Assembly (NCBI GenBank): GCA_030629485.1
Contig: DAOVOW010000074.1
Coordinates: 1-8,130 of the forward strand
Length of the DNA: 8,130 nt
Direction: 5' to 3'
Origin: a bacterium
GTDB lineage: Bacteria; Zixibacteria; MSB-5A5; GN15; FEB-12
Below, in pieces: positions 1 to 5,097 of this stretch. The position numbers and the translations under genes were made by a program. The number at the start of each line of letters is the position of its first letter. Position 1 is the first letter of the stretch. The notes under the pieces are model-generated. The model was given only the letters and a program-made list of their open reading frames with translations. It did not search any database and was not told where the DNA came from.

Positions 1-2
1 GA

Positions 3-509
3 ATGAAACTTGAAATCGGAAAGACCTATGCCGAGTGGGGCGACCCGGATGCAAGGCGGACTATCACCGGGCGATCAAGGGGCAACGATAACACATACCT
101 TGCAGGGGCCAGGCGGTACACGATTGACGGCCAACGGATGTGTTCCAACCGCGCCCTCGACCTCGTTGAAATCCCCCAGCGCATCAACAAGACCGACAAA
201 TACCAGCACGCGGGCTTCCCCGGCGTTGTGGCGAGGGTTGGCTTTATCGACCTGCCCGGCGATTTCCCCGTTTTGTCGGTCGATCTAAACGGGAACCAGT
301 ACCACCGCCACAGGGCAGACGGCACATATGGCGCGCCGGGCCACAGATTTGACCTTGTCCCGTTCGTCGCCCCTGCCCCCGAACCGCTGGTGATCTACGC
401 TAATGTGTACCCGGACGGCATGGATGGGATATATGACACCCACGAGTATGCAAATAAATACTGCGTTAGAAATGGCCGCACCGCCAAATTCGTAGAGGTG
501 CCGGAATGA
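3..509 (+). CDS. Conserved-type phage protein with internal repeat, function unknown
   Basis: This 168-residue protein is not assigned a function. It starts at the first ATG, two bases into the window, so its ribosome binding site is not visible and a longer upstream form cannot be excluded. Two segments share the same spacing: D42-G43, nine residues, D53-L-V, and D106-G107, nine residues, D117-L-V, each preceded by an arginine four residues before the aspartate. This suggests two copies of a small beta-rich module. The C-terminal part (about residues 129-168, beginning LVIYANVYPDG and ending FVEVPE) resembles short stand-alone proteins that I recall from many phages; that is recollection, not a search result. 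No signal peptide or membrane segment is seen. The stop codon overlaps the next start in an ATGA, so the two genes are probably translated together. Confidence 0.8.
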   Translation: MKLEIGKTYAEWGDPDARRTITGRSRGNDNTYLAGARRYTIDGQRMCSNRALDLVEIPQRINKTDKYQHAGFPGVVARVGFIDLPGDFPVLSVDLNGNQYHRHRADGTYGAPGHRFDLVPFVAPAPEPLVIYANVYPDGMDGIYDTHEYANKYCVRNGRTAKFVEVPE

Positions 510-727
510 CCAACCCAACCCGCACCGAAGACGAACGGCTGCTGCTGATGCTCGACCTCCGCTACAACGCTGGAATGAAAGGCAAGCGCCTGCAAGCTGC
601 GGTGGACATGACCACTGGTGCGGTAGCTGGTGCCTGTCAGCGGGTCCAGCTTGCCCATGCGCCGGATGATTGCAAGCTGGCCGAGAACCGGACCGGGGGA
701 ATGCCTCGGGGATGGTGGCGGTCATGA
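506..727 (+). CDS. Small putative helix-turn-helix protein
   Basis: The product is 73 residues. The start overlaps the previous stop (ATGA) and has AGAGG at 494-498, seven bases upstream. Residues 8-50 can be read as a helix-turn-helix: an acidic first helix (EDERLLLMLDLRYNAG), then KGKRLQAAVDM, a short turn and TTGAVAGACQRVQLA as a recognition-like helix. The pattern is reminiscent of GcrA-type and other short phage DNA-binding folds, but the match is loose. The last 20 residues (Gly, Arg and Trp rich) look unstructured. It may be a small regulator or nucleic-acid-binding protein; the family is not identified. Confidence 0.65.
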   Translation: MTNPTRTEDERLLLMLDLRYNAGMKGKRLQAAVDMTTGAVAGACQRVQLAHAPDDCKLAENRTGGMPRGWWRS

Positions 728-951
728 CCGATCTAACCGCTGCTCAACGCTTTAGGGTATGGGCCGCAGCTGGGGTGCCCGCTACCATTGGCCCTGATGA
801 TATGCGGTCAATCGCGCGGCGTTTAGACGCTGCTGATGATTCATTTTCCAGAGCAATGGCCGCGCTGGATGCTGCGAAATCAGCGCGCGTTGTTTCGCTG
901 ATTTACATGATTGGTGGCGTGATTGCATTCGGCGCGGCGGTGTTCCTATGA
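724..951 (+). CDS. Small tail-anchored membrane protein, function unknown
   Basis: The product is 75 residues and the start overlaps the preceding stop as ATGA. Residues 1-50 are soluble and rich in alanine and charged residues, with likely amphipathic helices (about 27-52). Residues 56-75 (VVSLIYMIGGVIAFGAAVFL) form one hydrophobic segment that ends exactly at the C-terminus. This is the layout of a tail-anchored inner-membrane protein with its N-terminus in the cytoplasm. Such proteins in phages can be lysis accessories, superinfection-exclusion factors or membrane anchors, but nothing here decides between them. The SD sequence is weak, which fits translational coupling to the upstream gene. 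Confidence 0.7.
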   Translation: MTDLTAAQRFRVWAAAGVPATIGPDDMRSIARRLDAADDSFSRAMAALDAAKSARVVSLIYMIGGVIAFGAAVFL

Positions 952-1097
952 CCCGCCTTCACCAGCTAAGCACAGAGCGGGACAGCCTGTTACGCCGGAT
1001 CACCGCCAAGCGCCCCGGCGTTGTGGCGCTACGTGCCCGGCTGGTTATCGTGACGCATGAATTAATGAGAGAGGAAATGACATGGAATATTTCATAA
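948..1097 (+). CDS. 49-residue hypothetical protein
   Basis: A short ORF bridges two clearer genes. It starts in an ATGA overlap with the previous stop and ends at TAA 1095-1097, 16 bases inside the next gene. The product starts MTRLHQLSTERDSLLRRITA and ends LMREEMTWNIS. It is helical and basic, with regularly spaced Leu, Ile and Val, and could form a short coiled coil or a helical hairpin. The stop/start overlap and the absence of another gene between 951 and 1082 favour real coding. There is no recognisable family, and the weak SD suggests it is read by reinitiation from the gene before. Confidence 0.55.
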   Translation: MTRLHQLSTERDSLLRRITAKRPGVVALRARLVIVTHELMREEMTWNIS

Positions 1098-1264
1098 TGG
1101 CAATCATCTGGATTGCGGGGACAGGCGTTGGCCTAGTTATTGCCTACAGCGCGGACGATAAATGCAAGATGGGAGCGATTGAGGCGGCTATTACGTGGCC
1201 CATGTTTGTGGCTGCTTTTATCGTGGGTGTAATTATTAAATCGGTGAAGGAGGCTAAGAAATGA
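1082..1264 (+). CDS. Small two-helix membrane protein
   Basis: The product is 60 residues. The start is supported by GAGAGG at 1069-1074, a proper distance before ATG 1082. Two hydrophobic segments are visible: residues 3-22 (YFIMAIIWIAGTGVGLVIAY) and residues 36-53 (AAITWPMFVAAFIVGVII). A short charged loop (SADDKCKMG) separates them, and the tail SVKEAKK is basic. Size and topology fit class II holin-like or other small phage membrane proteins. No endolysin lies nearby, so a lysis role is not supported. It overlaps the 49-residue ORF upstream and the next gene (ATGA). Confidence 0.75.
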   Translation: MEYFIMAIIWIAGTGVGLVIAYSADDKCKMGAIEAAITWPMFVAAFIVGVIIKSVKEAKK

Positions 1265-1635
1265 ATAACGCACCAGAACGGATATGGGCATGGCCATCAG
1301 GCCCACAAATCACGTGGTATTCTGGGGGATGCTCCGACGAGCCGAACCTAGGGCTGAGTGACCCTGAGGATGCCGCACAGACCCGATACATACGCGCTGA
1401 CATTCACCATCAAAACGCCATAGACGCGATGGTATCTTCAGGGAGGGTGCAATACGCATACGAGGCCCAGCTAAAGGCCGAAGCCGAGCGGGACAAGCTA
1501 CGGGAAGTCGTGCGAATGTTCATGGTCGCCACATCCGATGAAACCGGGTTCGGCACGTGGCCGCGCATGGAAGGCACGGATTTCTATCGCGATATTGATG
1601 ACGCCCGCAACGCCATAAAGGATATTAATCAATGA
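1261..1635 (+). CDS. Phage hypothetical protein with APERIWAW N-terminus
   Basis: The product is 124 residues. The start is well supported: AAGGAGG at 1247-1253, seven bases before the ATG, and an ATGA overlap with the preceding stop. The N-terminus NNAPERIWAWPSG, followed about 30 residues later by TRYIRADI (residues 41-48), matches a pattern I recall from many short phage proteins of proteobacteria (APERIW, then EYVRADL). Function is unknown in that group. Residues 49-90 form a long charged helix with a probable coiled coil (AEAERDKLREVV). It ends in an ATGA overlap with the next gene. It is probably a soluble cytoplasmic protein. Confidence 0.8.
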   Translation: MNNAPERIWAWPSGPQITWYSGGCSDEPNLGLSDPEDAAQTRYIRADIHHQNAIDAMVSSGRVQYAYEAQLKAEAERDKLREVVRMFMVATSDETGFGTWPRMEGTDFYRDIDDARNAIKDINQ

Positions 1636-2099
1636 CCGAATCACTGCTTGACCGAATGCTTACCGCATTTAATACAAACGAAATCGCAAATTCATTCCTG
1701 AGCGAGGATGGCGACGGCGGGTTTTCGGGGGCCGTTGTGAGGATGGCTGCCGAGATAGCCCGCTGCCACGCGCGGTTGGAGATCGACCACGTGTTTGTGA
1801 TGGGCCCCGGCGACATGGACGGCCCGGCCACGCGCAAAGAGGTGCCAATGGTTAAACGCGCGGATATGTTCGACGCGGTGGATAGCCGGGATGCCGATAT
1901 TGAAATGACGGAGGCTATGCTATCATGCGTCCAATCCTCGCGCGACGATCTGTTAGCCCTAATGCGCCTCGCCCATGCGGTGATGATCGAAACCGGGTGG
2001 CGCAACGCTATCCTTGTCAAAGACGGTTCGGACGGGGTTCTTGCCGCTGCGGCAACCGAGATCGAGGGCAGGTTTCGCGAGGTGCTGCGTGATGAGTAG
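1632..2099 (+). CDS. Hypothetical phage protein
   Basis: The product is 155 residues and no family is recognised. The start overlaps the previous stop (ATGA), with AAGGAT at about 1618-1623 as a plausible SD. The sequence is acidic and mostly helical. It has a Gly/Asp-rich turn region near residues 25-31 (EDGDGGF), a central MGPGDMDGPATRKE loop, and helical stretches from 80 to 125 and 134 to 153. No membrane segment, signal peptide or cysteine cluster is seen. It sits directly before the VRR-NUC gene, and their ends overlap by eight bases. Confidence 0.75.
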   Translation: MTESLLDRMLTAFNTNEIANSFLSEDGDGGFSGAVVRMAAEIARCHARLEIDHVFVMGPGDMDGPATRKEVPMVKRADMFDAVDSRDADIEMTEAMLSCVQSSRDDLLALMRLAHAVMIETGWRNAILVKDGSDGVLAAAATEIEGRFREVLRDE

Positions 2100-2397
2100 G
2101 CGCGCGGCGGCTGTAGACCGCAACCAAGCCGAGATAGTCAAGGCCCTGAGAATGGTCGGGGCATCTGTCGCGCCAATGCACGGGGCCGGTGAGGGGTTCC
2201 CTGATCTGGTTGTCGGGTACATGGGCCGCAACTACCTGATCGAAGTAAAGGACGGTGATAAGCCGCCTAGCGCGCGGGCCTTGACCCAAGCGCAGGTGAA
2301 GTGGCACGGCGAATGGCGCGGTCAGGTGAATATTGTCACGAACGCGGTCGAGGCTATAACCGTGATCGGTTGGGAATTCGGGGGGGTGGTGACATGA
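2092..2397 (+). CDS. VRR-NUC domain nuclease (PD-(D/E)XK fold)
   Basis: The product is 101 residues, close to the usual size of stand-alone phage VRR-NUC proteins. The catalytic PD-(D/E)XK signature is clear: P37-D38 in GFPDLVVGY, then E51-V-K53 in YLIEVKDG. The N-terminal helix has the conserved DRNQAEIVKALR pattern (residues 9-20), and a GAGEGFPD glycine loop precedes the active site. The C-terminal half has LTQAQVKWHGEWRGQVNIV, which also matches the family. Members are metal-dependent endonucleases, and some viral ones act on branched or flapped DNA. A role in phage replication or recombination, or as a Holliday-junction-type resolvase, is likely. ATG 2092 is chosen because it overlaps the upstream stop and has GAGGTG at 2079-2084; a longer in-frame form from 2014 would run deep into the preceding gene. 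Confidence 0.9.
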   Translation: MSRRAAAVDRNQAEIVKALRMVGASVAPMHGAGEGFPDLVVGYMGRNYLIEVKDGDKPPSARALTQAQVKWHGEWRGQVNIVTNAVEAITVIGWEFGGVVT

Positions 2398-2555
2398 CCG
2401 ACAGGGAAGCCGACGCAATCCGTATCGCGGTGAATGTGATGCGGTCGAACGTCCTAGCCCGTTCGGCGCTGCTTGATGACGTGTCCAAGGCCGGGTTTAC
2501 CAATGCCGAGGCGCGCGCGGCAGTTGACGCCATTATGCGCAGAATAGGAGACTGA
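2394..2555 (+). CDS. 53-residue hypothetical protein
   Basis: The start overlaps the nuclease stop in an ATGA, so this is taken rather than an in-frame upstream start at 2301 inside the nuclease gene. The product is entirely helical in appearance. It has a repeated pattern of Ala, Val and Arg, and the segment SKAGFTNAEARAAVDAIMRRIG resembles a small three-helix bundle or a UBA-like or HTH-like unit. No cysteines, membrane segments or known motif are seen. Coupling to the nuclease suggests co-expression only. Confidence 0.65.
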   Translation: MTDREADAIRIAVNVMRSNVLARSALLDDVSKAGFTNAEARAAVDAIMRRIGD

Positions 2556-2556
2556 C

Positions 2557-2763
2557 ATGACCGGCATGGTAATATTCTGCACACTATTCAGCTTGGCCGT
2601 GAGCGCCGCATTCCACTTCACAGACCCGGATCGCAAGCATTCAGGTCTTGGCCATATCGGCTATATCAAGGATATGTGGGGTTCGTATGCGTGGGGGTTC
2701 GCGCTGTGGTTCCTGATCGGCTTAGGCCCATACTGGGTAATTCTGATGGTAATCGCGACGTAA
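2557..2763 (+). CDS. Small membrane protein, last gene of the first block
   Basis: The product is 68 residues. ATG 2557 has AGGAG at 2546-2550, six bases before it. There are two hydrophobic segments: residues 3-20 (GMVIFCTLFSLAVSAAFH) and about 44-67 (YAWGFALWFLIGLGPYWVILMVIA). The loop between them is hydrophilic (DPDRKHSGLGHIGYIKDM). The C-terminal segment is rich in Trp, Gly and Pro. The topology fits a small phage inner-membrane protein; no family is assigned. The gene closes the tightly packed block and is followed at once by a run of A and a GC hairpin. Confidence 0.72.
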   Translation: MTGMVIFCTLFSLAVSAAFHFTDPDRKHSGLGHIGYIKDMWGSYAWGFALWFLIGLGPYWVILMVIAT

Positions 2764-2796
2764 AAAAAGGCCCGCCGGGAATGAAACCAGCGGGCC
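2761..2796 (-). terminator. Rho-independent terminator reading on the minus strand
   Basis: GGCCCGC at 2769-2775 pairs perfectly with GCGGGCC at 2790-2796, with two further G-C pairs inside. On the minus strand this stem is followed directly by seven T, the complement of the A run at 2762-2768. That is a textbook intrinsic terminator for minus-strand transcription. On the plus strand the stem is followed by AGTTGGGAGG, which is not a U tract, so for the plus operon it would at best be a weak terminator or a 3'-end-protecting hairpin. No convincing minus-strand gene lies to its right in this window. Confidence 0.65.
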
Positions 2797-3019
2797 AGTT
2801 GGGAGGTAGAGAGAAGCAGGGAACCAAACCTGATACCCGACACATACATGATCGGCGCGCTGGCGTCAAGACCGCTGCAACCCGCCATCTCGGCAATCTT
2901 GGCTATCACTAGGAAGCCCTGGGGCATTGTCACCAAGCAAGGGTTGCAGCCAGCACATTATGGGCCGAGGCTCGGAAGCAATCAACCCCCGCTGTTGTGG
3001 GGCAACGAGAGGAAACGAG
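2797..3019. other. Noncoding spacer of about 220 bases
   Basis: No ORF here has a ribosome binding site and coding-like composition. Near the right end GTTG 2994-2997 can pair with CAAC 3003-3006, and CCCC 2987-2990 can alternatively pair with GGGG 2999-3002, just upstream of the SD of the next gene. These are weak, mutually exclusive hairpins that could affect translation. I found no promoter with acceptable -35/-10 spacing and no tRNA. Confidence 0.5.
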
Positions 3020-3205
3020 ATGAGTAACGTACCTTTATGCGCAGACTTAGACGAGGATTGCGACGACCTCGACCACCTGAACTGCTTTTTATACGATCCG
3101 GGGAAAGGTCGCTGCCCGTACCTATCGCCTAAAAAGCCAACCCCCGCCGAACTAACGACAGGGGTTGATTTAGACCTGATAAGGGTCCATAGTGAGCGAA
3201 TGTAA
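3020..3205 (+). CDS. Small acidic Cys-containing protein, function unknown
   Basis: The product is 61 residues. ATG 3020 is preceded by GAGAGG at 3007-3012, a good SD at a normal distance; an in-frame TTG at 2927 would add a low-complexity extension without an SD and is not used. The N-terminal half carries four cysteines, C7, C14, C22 and C32, in a strongly acidic context (ADLDEDCDDLDHLN), and ends RCPYLSPKK. The spacing could allow a metal site, but it matches no finger I recognise. The C-terminal part is probably helical. It is one of four small Cys-rich proteins in this window. Confidence 0.7.
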   Translation: MSNVPLCADLDEDCDDLDHLNCFLYDPGKGRCPYLSPKKPTPAELTTGVDLDLIRVHSERM

Positions 3206-3271
3206 AAGCGCAGTTCTTGATACCCTCTGGTGATGCGGAGGTCAAGACCTGCCCCAGATAGAGGGCACGAC

Positions 3272-3502
3272 ATGCCATACATAAAATGCAAACACCTACT
3301 CGTTGAGGCGACCGCAACCGGGCGGATTATTCCGAGAAGTGATTTTACATATCAATGCTTGGTGGTCGTAGAACAGCCGATACTGCCGGTATCAATGACC
3401 AAATCAACCTTTTTCTCATGGCCCCTAAGAAAAATGTGGGTGTCTAAGCGCGACTGCGCCAAGTGCCCGATGTTCGATGTTCGACGGCGTGTCATAGAAT
3501 GA
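3272..3502 (+). CDS. Small basic protein with CxxC motif
   Basis: The product is 76 residues. ATG 3272 has GAGGG at 3261-3265, six bases before it; earlier in-frame GTG 3230 and ATG 3233 lack an SD. Cysteines are C6 (in YIKCKH), C29 and the pair C62-x-x-C65 (DCAKCPMFD), so a two-knuckle zinc site is possible but not proven. The middle is beta-strand-like (TYQCLVVVEQPILPV) and the end is very basic (RRRVIE). No family is recognised. The gene is followed by the long noncoding block that begins at 3503. Confidence 0.65.
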   Translation: MPYIKCKHLLVEATATGRIIPRSDFTYQCLVVVEQPILPVSMTKSTFFSWPLRKMWVSKRDCAKCPMFDVRRRVIE

Positions 3503-3523
3503 GCGCCTATTTCGACGACAGAC

Positions 3524-3559
3524 TTTGCAACTTTGCAGATAACGGTTTGCAACTTTGCA
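3524..3559 (+). repeat. Two 14-bp direct repeats with four TTTGCA hexamers (operator- or iteron-like)
   Basis: TTTGCAACTTTGCA occurs exactly at 3524-3537 and 3546-3559, 22 bp apart, which is about two helical turns. Each copy itself holds two TTTGCA hexamers 8 bp apart and a palindromic TTGCAA. The array directly abuts the -35 box of the promoter proposed at 3561, so bound protein would overlap RNA polymerase. This arrangement is typical of a phage operator; short iterons of an origin are the alternative. The palindrome TTGCAA recurs at 3954-3959, and the reverse complement TGCAAA occurs at 4011-4016. Confidence 0.7.
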
Positions 3560-3560
3560 T

Positions 3561-3589
3561 TTGACCGAATGAAAATAAGAGCGTAGAAA
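3561..3589 (+). promoter_or_regulatory. Sigma70-like promoter next to the TTTGCA array
   Basis: TTGACC at 3561-3566 matches the -35 consensus at five of six bases. After 17 bp, TAGAAA at 3584-3589 matches the -10 consensus at four of six. The predicted start is near G3596, which is also the first base of a hairpin. The box begins one base after the last TTTGCA, so the array probably controls it. The transcript would run through the structured noncoding region toward the radical SAM gene. Confidence 0.5.
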
Positions 3590-3595
3590 GAAAAT

Positions 3596-3624
3596 GTCCC
3601 CGCACCTCTAACAAGGCCGGGGAC
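3596..3624. other. Hairpin at predicted transcript 5' end; terminator-like on the minus strand
   Basis: GTCCCCG 3596-3602 pairs perfectly with CGGGGAC 3618-3624 across a 15-base loop. On the plus strand no T run follows, so it is not a terminator there; it would form the 5' end of the RNA from the promoter at 3561. Read on the minus strand the stem is followed by ATTTTCTTTC, a moderately good intrinsic terminator tail. Confidence 0.5.
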
Positions 3625-3640
3625 TGGGTACAACGAATTT

Positions 3641-3719
3641 CTTTGGCGAGATGTTGTGTTGCACCAAGAGTGAGCATACCGGGAAACCGGGCATATCACA
3701 AGCAAAACCCTCGCCAAAG
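3641..3719 (+). ncRNA. Candidate structured RNA element closed by a 10-bp stem
   Basis: CTTTGGCGAG at 3641-3650 is the perfect inverted repeat of CTCGCCAAAG at 3710-3719. Inside, TTGTG 3654-3658 pairs with CACAA 3697-3701. In the centre CCGG 3679-3682 pairs with CCGG 3687-3690 around GAAA, a GNRA-type tetraloop. Three nested stems of this kind in a gene-free stretch just downstream of a promoter suggest a folded RNA. It does not match a riboswitch, tmRNA, RNase P RNA or tRNA that I know. Either strand could be the functional one, although a stable GNRA loop is only present on the plus strand. Confidence 0.45.
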
Positions 3720-4089
3720 TCGCATGAAAGCGCAGCAGACGGTTTGTTGGTTCCGAGATACCAAACAGAAATGGGCCTCTTTTATCCGCATAGCGCGGGG
3801 ATTTCCGGGCCGGGGCGCAGGTTGTCTGTGACGGCGCTCCAGAACCAAGACGATTATACGGCATTCTGGATGTGTCCAGGTCGGTGGGTGTGGCTACCTT
3901 AACAAGCATCTTGGGGATACAGGACTTGAGAGCAGATGGATCAAGCCGCTCGGTTGCAAGGGTTCTTGCTTATGCCGGTCCTAGCGGAAAGTAGAACTAT
4001 GCCTGACTGATGCAAACTGAAACATTTCATTGTGATTTGATCGGTGGGCGGAAGTGGTCAATAGTGAGATTGAGAGAGAGGGTAAGACC
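3720..4089 (+). other. Rest of the noncoding leader with several hairpins
   Basis: No convincing gene was found. Pairings seen: TGTTGGT 3745-3751 with 3760-3767 (one bulged A); TCCAGAA 3838-3844 with TTCTGGA 3864-3870; CTGGA 3866-3870 with TCCAG 3875-3879 around a TGTG loop, which excludes the previous stem; and a nested unit in which CCGCT 3946-3950 pairs with AGCGG 3983-3987 and encloses GCAAG 3956-3960 with CTTGC 3965-3969. TCGGTGGG is present at 3881-3888 and 4041-4048. A purine-rich stretch at 4068-4082 supplies the SD for the radical SAM gene. No clear second promoter was seen near 4020-4060. Confidence 0.4.
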
Positions 4090-5097
4090 ATGAAGATAAT
4101 CAATGTACCAACCGGAAAGATAGTAACAAGTGAGTTCAGCCGTGGGCCGCTTGAGTTCCTGTCAATCGGGGACTACGGGCAGGCGGCAAACATCAAGGCC
4201 GACTTTCTGGGCCTTGACCAGCCGGTAAATGGTGTGGAAAACGGAAGCGTTATGCCGCTTTCCGAAAAGTGGGTAATTACAATATCGACGCAATACGGGT
4301 GCAGCATGAAATGCCGGTTCTGCGACGTTCCGTTGGTGGGGCCGGGCAAGAATGTTTCGGAGGCGGATATCCTCGGGCAGATACTTCTTGCGAGAGAACT
4401 CCACGGTGAAGTCACGCACACCAAGCGTTTAAACCTGCATTTTGCGCGAATGGGGGAGCCGACATTCAACACCGCAGTTCTTGACGCGAGCCGGTATTTG
4501 GCGCGGAAAGCTGACGAGTTTCTCGACCTGCAATGCGACACGTTCCACCCGGTTCTTACAACAATGATGCCCAAGAAAAACGGCATTTTGAAAGGTTATG
4601 TGCAAGAGTGGGTCGCAATAAAAAACGAGGACTTCGGCGGCGAGGCAAACATTCAGGTTTCGATCAACTCCACCAGCGACGATCAGCGTGACCACATGTA
4701 TCGCGGGTCGACCAGAACCCTTGCCGAAATATCGGGCATTGTTTCCGGCTTCCCGGCCCCTGTTGGTCGAAAGTATTGCCTGAATATGGCGATGGCGGAT
4801 GGTTACGAGTTTGATGGGGCCAAGCTGGCCGGACTTTTCAACCCGGATCACTGGATGGTGAAAATCACCCCGATCCATGTTACAACCTCAACTGAGGCGA
4901 ATGGCATGAAAAGTTCTGGGGGGTATGATCTGTATGACTTCTATGCCCCCAGAGAGGATGCGTTCAAGGAAGCCGGGTTTGACACGCTTGTTTTTGTTCC
5001 AAGCTATGACGAAGATTTCGGGATGATAACTTGCGGGAACGCAGTCCTGAGCGGCAGGATGCCGACAATTCCATACACGGTGTCACACGATGAATGA
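4090..5097 (+). CDS. RlmN/Cfr-like radical SAM protein with an altered catalytic site
   Basis: The product is 335 residues. ATG 4090 is used because of the GAGG-rich SD at about 4078-4082; GTG 4054 would add 12 residues without an SD. The CxxxCxxC iron-sulfur/SAM motif is C71, C75, C78 in QYGCSMKCRFCD. Further RlmN-family blocks follow in order: MGEP at 121-124, a SAM-contacting SINSTSDDQRD (190-201; RlmN has SLHAPND), MVKITPIH (256-263; RlmN VNLIPFNP), and DEDFGMITCGNA (307-318; RlmN GDDIDAACGQL), giving C315 as the equivalent of Cys355. RlmN methylates C2 of A2503 in 23S rRNA and some tRNAs through a mutase-like mechanism that needs both Cys355 and Cys118. Here the ungapped equivalent of Cys118 is T64, and only about 70 residues precede the cluster, against about 124 in E. 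coli RlmN, so the RNA-binding N-domain is reduced. A nucleic-acid-modifying enzyme with changed substrate or chemistry is inferred. It overlaps the next gene by eight bases. Confidence 0.88.
   Translation: MKIINVPTGKIVTSEFSRGPLEFLSIGDYGQAANIKADFLGLDQPVNGVENGSVMPLSEKWVITISTQYGCSMKCRFCDVPLVGPGKNVSEADILGQILLARELHGEVTHTKRLNLHFARMGEPTFNTAVLDASRYLARKADEFLDLQCDTFHPVLTTMMPKKNGILKGYVQEWVAIKNEDFGGEANIQVSINSTSDDQRDHMYRGSTRTLAEISGIVSGFPAPVGRKYCLNMAMADGYEFDGAKLAGLFNPDHWMVKITPIHVTTSTEANGMKSSGGYDLYDFYAPREDAFKEAGFDTLVFVPSYDEDFGMITCGNAVLSGRMPTIPYTVSHDE

Noticed and set aside
2866..3291. 141-codon minus-strand ORF next to the minus-strand terminator
   Set aside because: It is antisense to the gene at 3020-3205, which has a good SD, and its sequence shows no recognisable domain. 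The terminator keeps an antisense transcript possible, but not this protein.
3651..3902. 83-codon plus-strand ORF in the leader, starting ATG 3651
   Set aside because: No SD, it lies over the strong inverted repeat, and the translation shows no domain-like pattern. It cannot be fully excluded.
3352..3909. 185-codon minus-strand ORF across the noncoding region
   Set aside because: It overlaps the well-supported gene at 3272-3502 on the other strand, has no SD, and its composition (many Ser, Thr and Arg, no pattern of domains) looks like chance.
3881..4048. TCGGTGGG repeated 160 bases apart as attachment sites or mobile-element ends
   Set aside because: Eight bases is too short, there is no integrase or transposase, and flanking bases do not match.
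3596..4089. Known SAM riboswitch upstream of the radical SAM gene
   Set aside because: I could not find the conserved core of a SAM or SAH riboswitch class; the structure seen is different.
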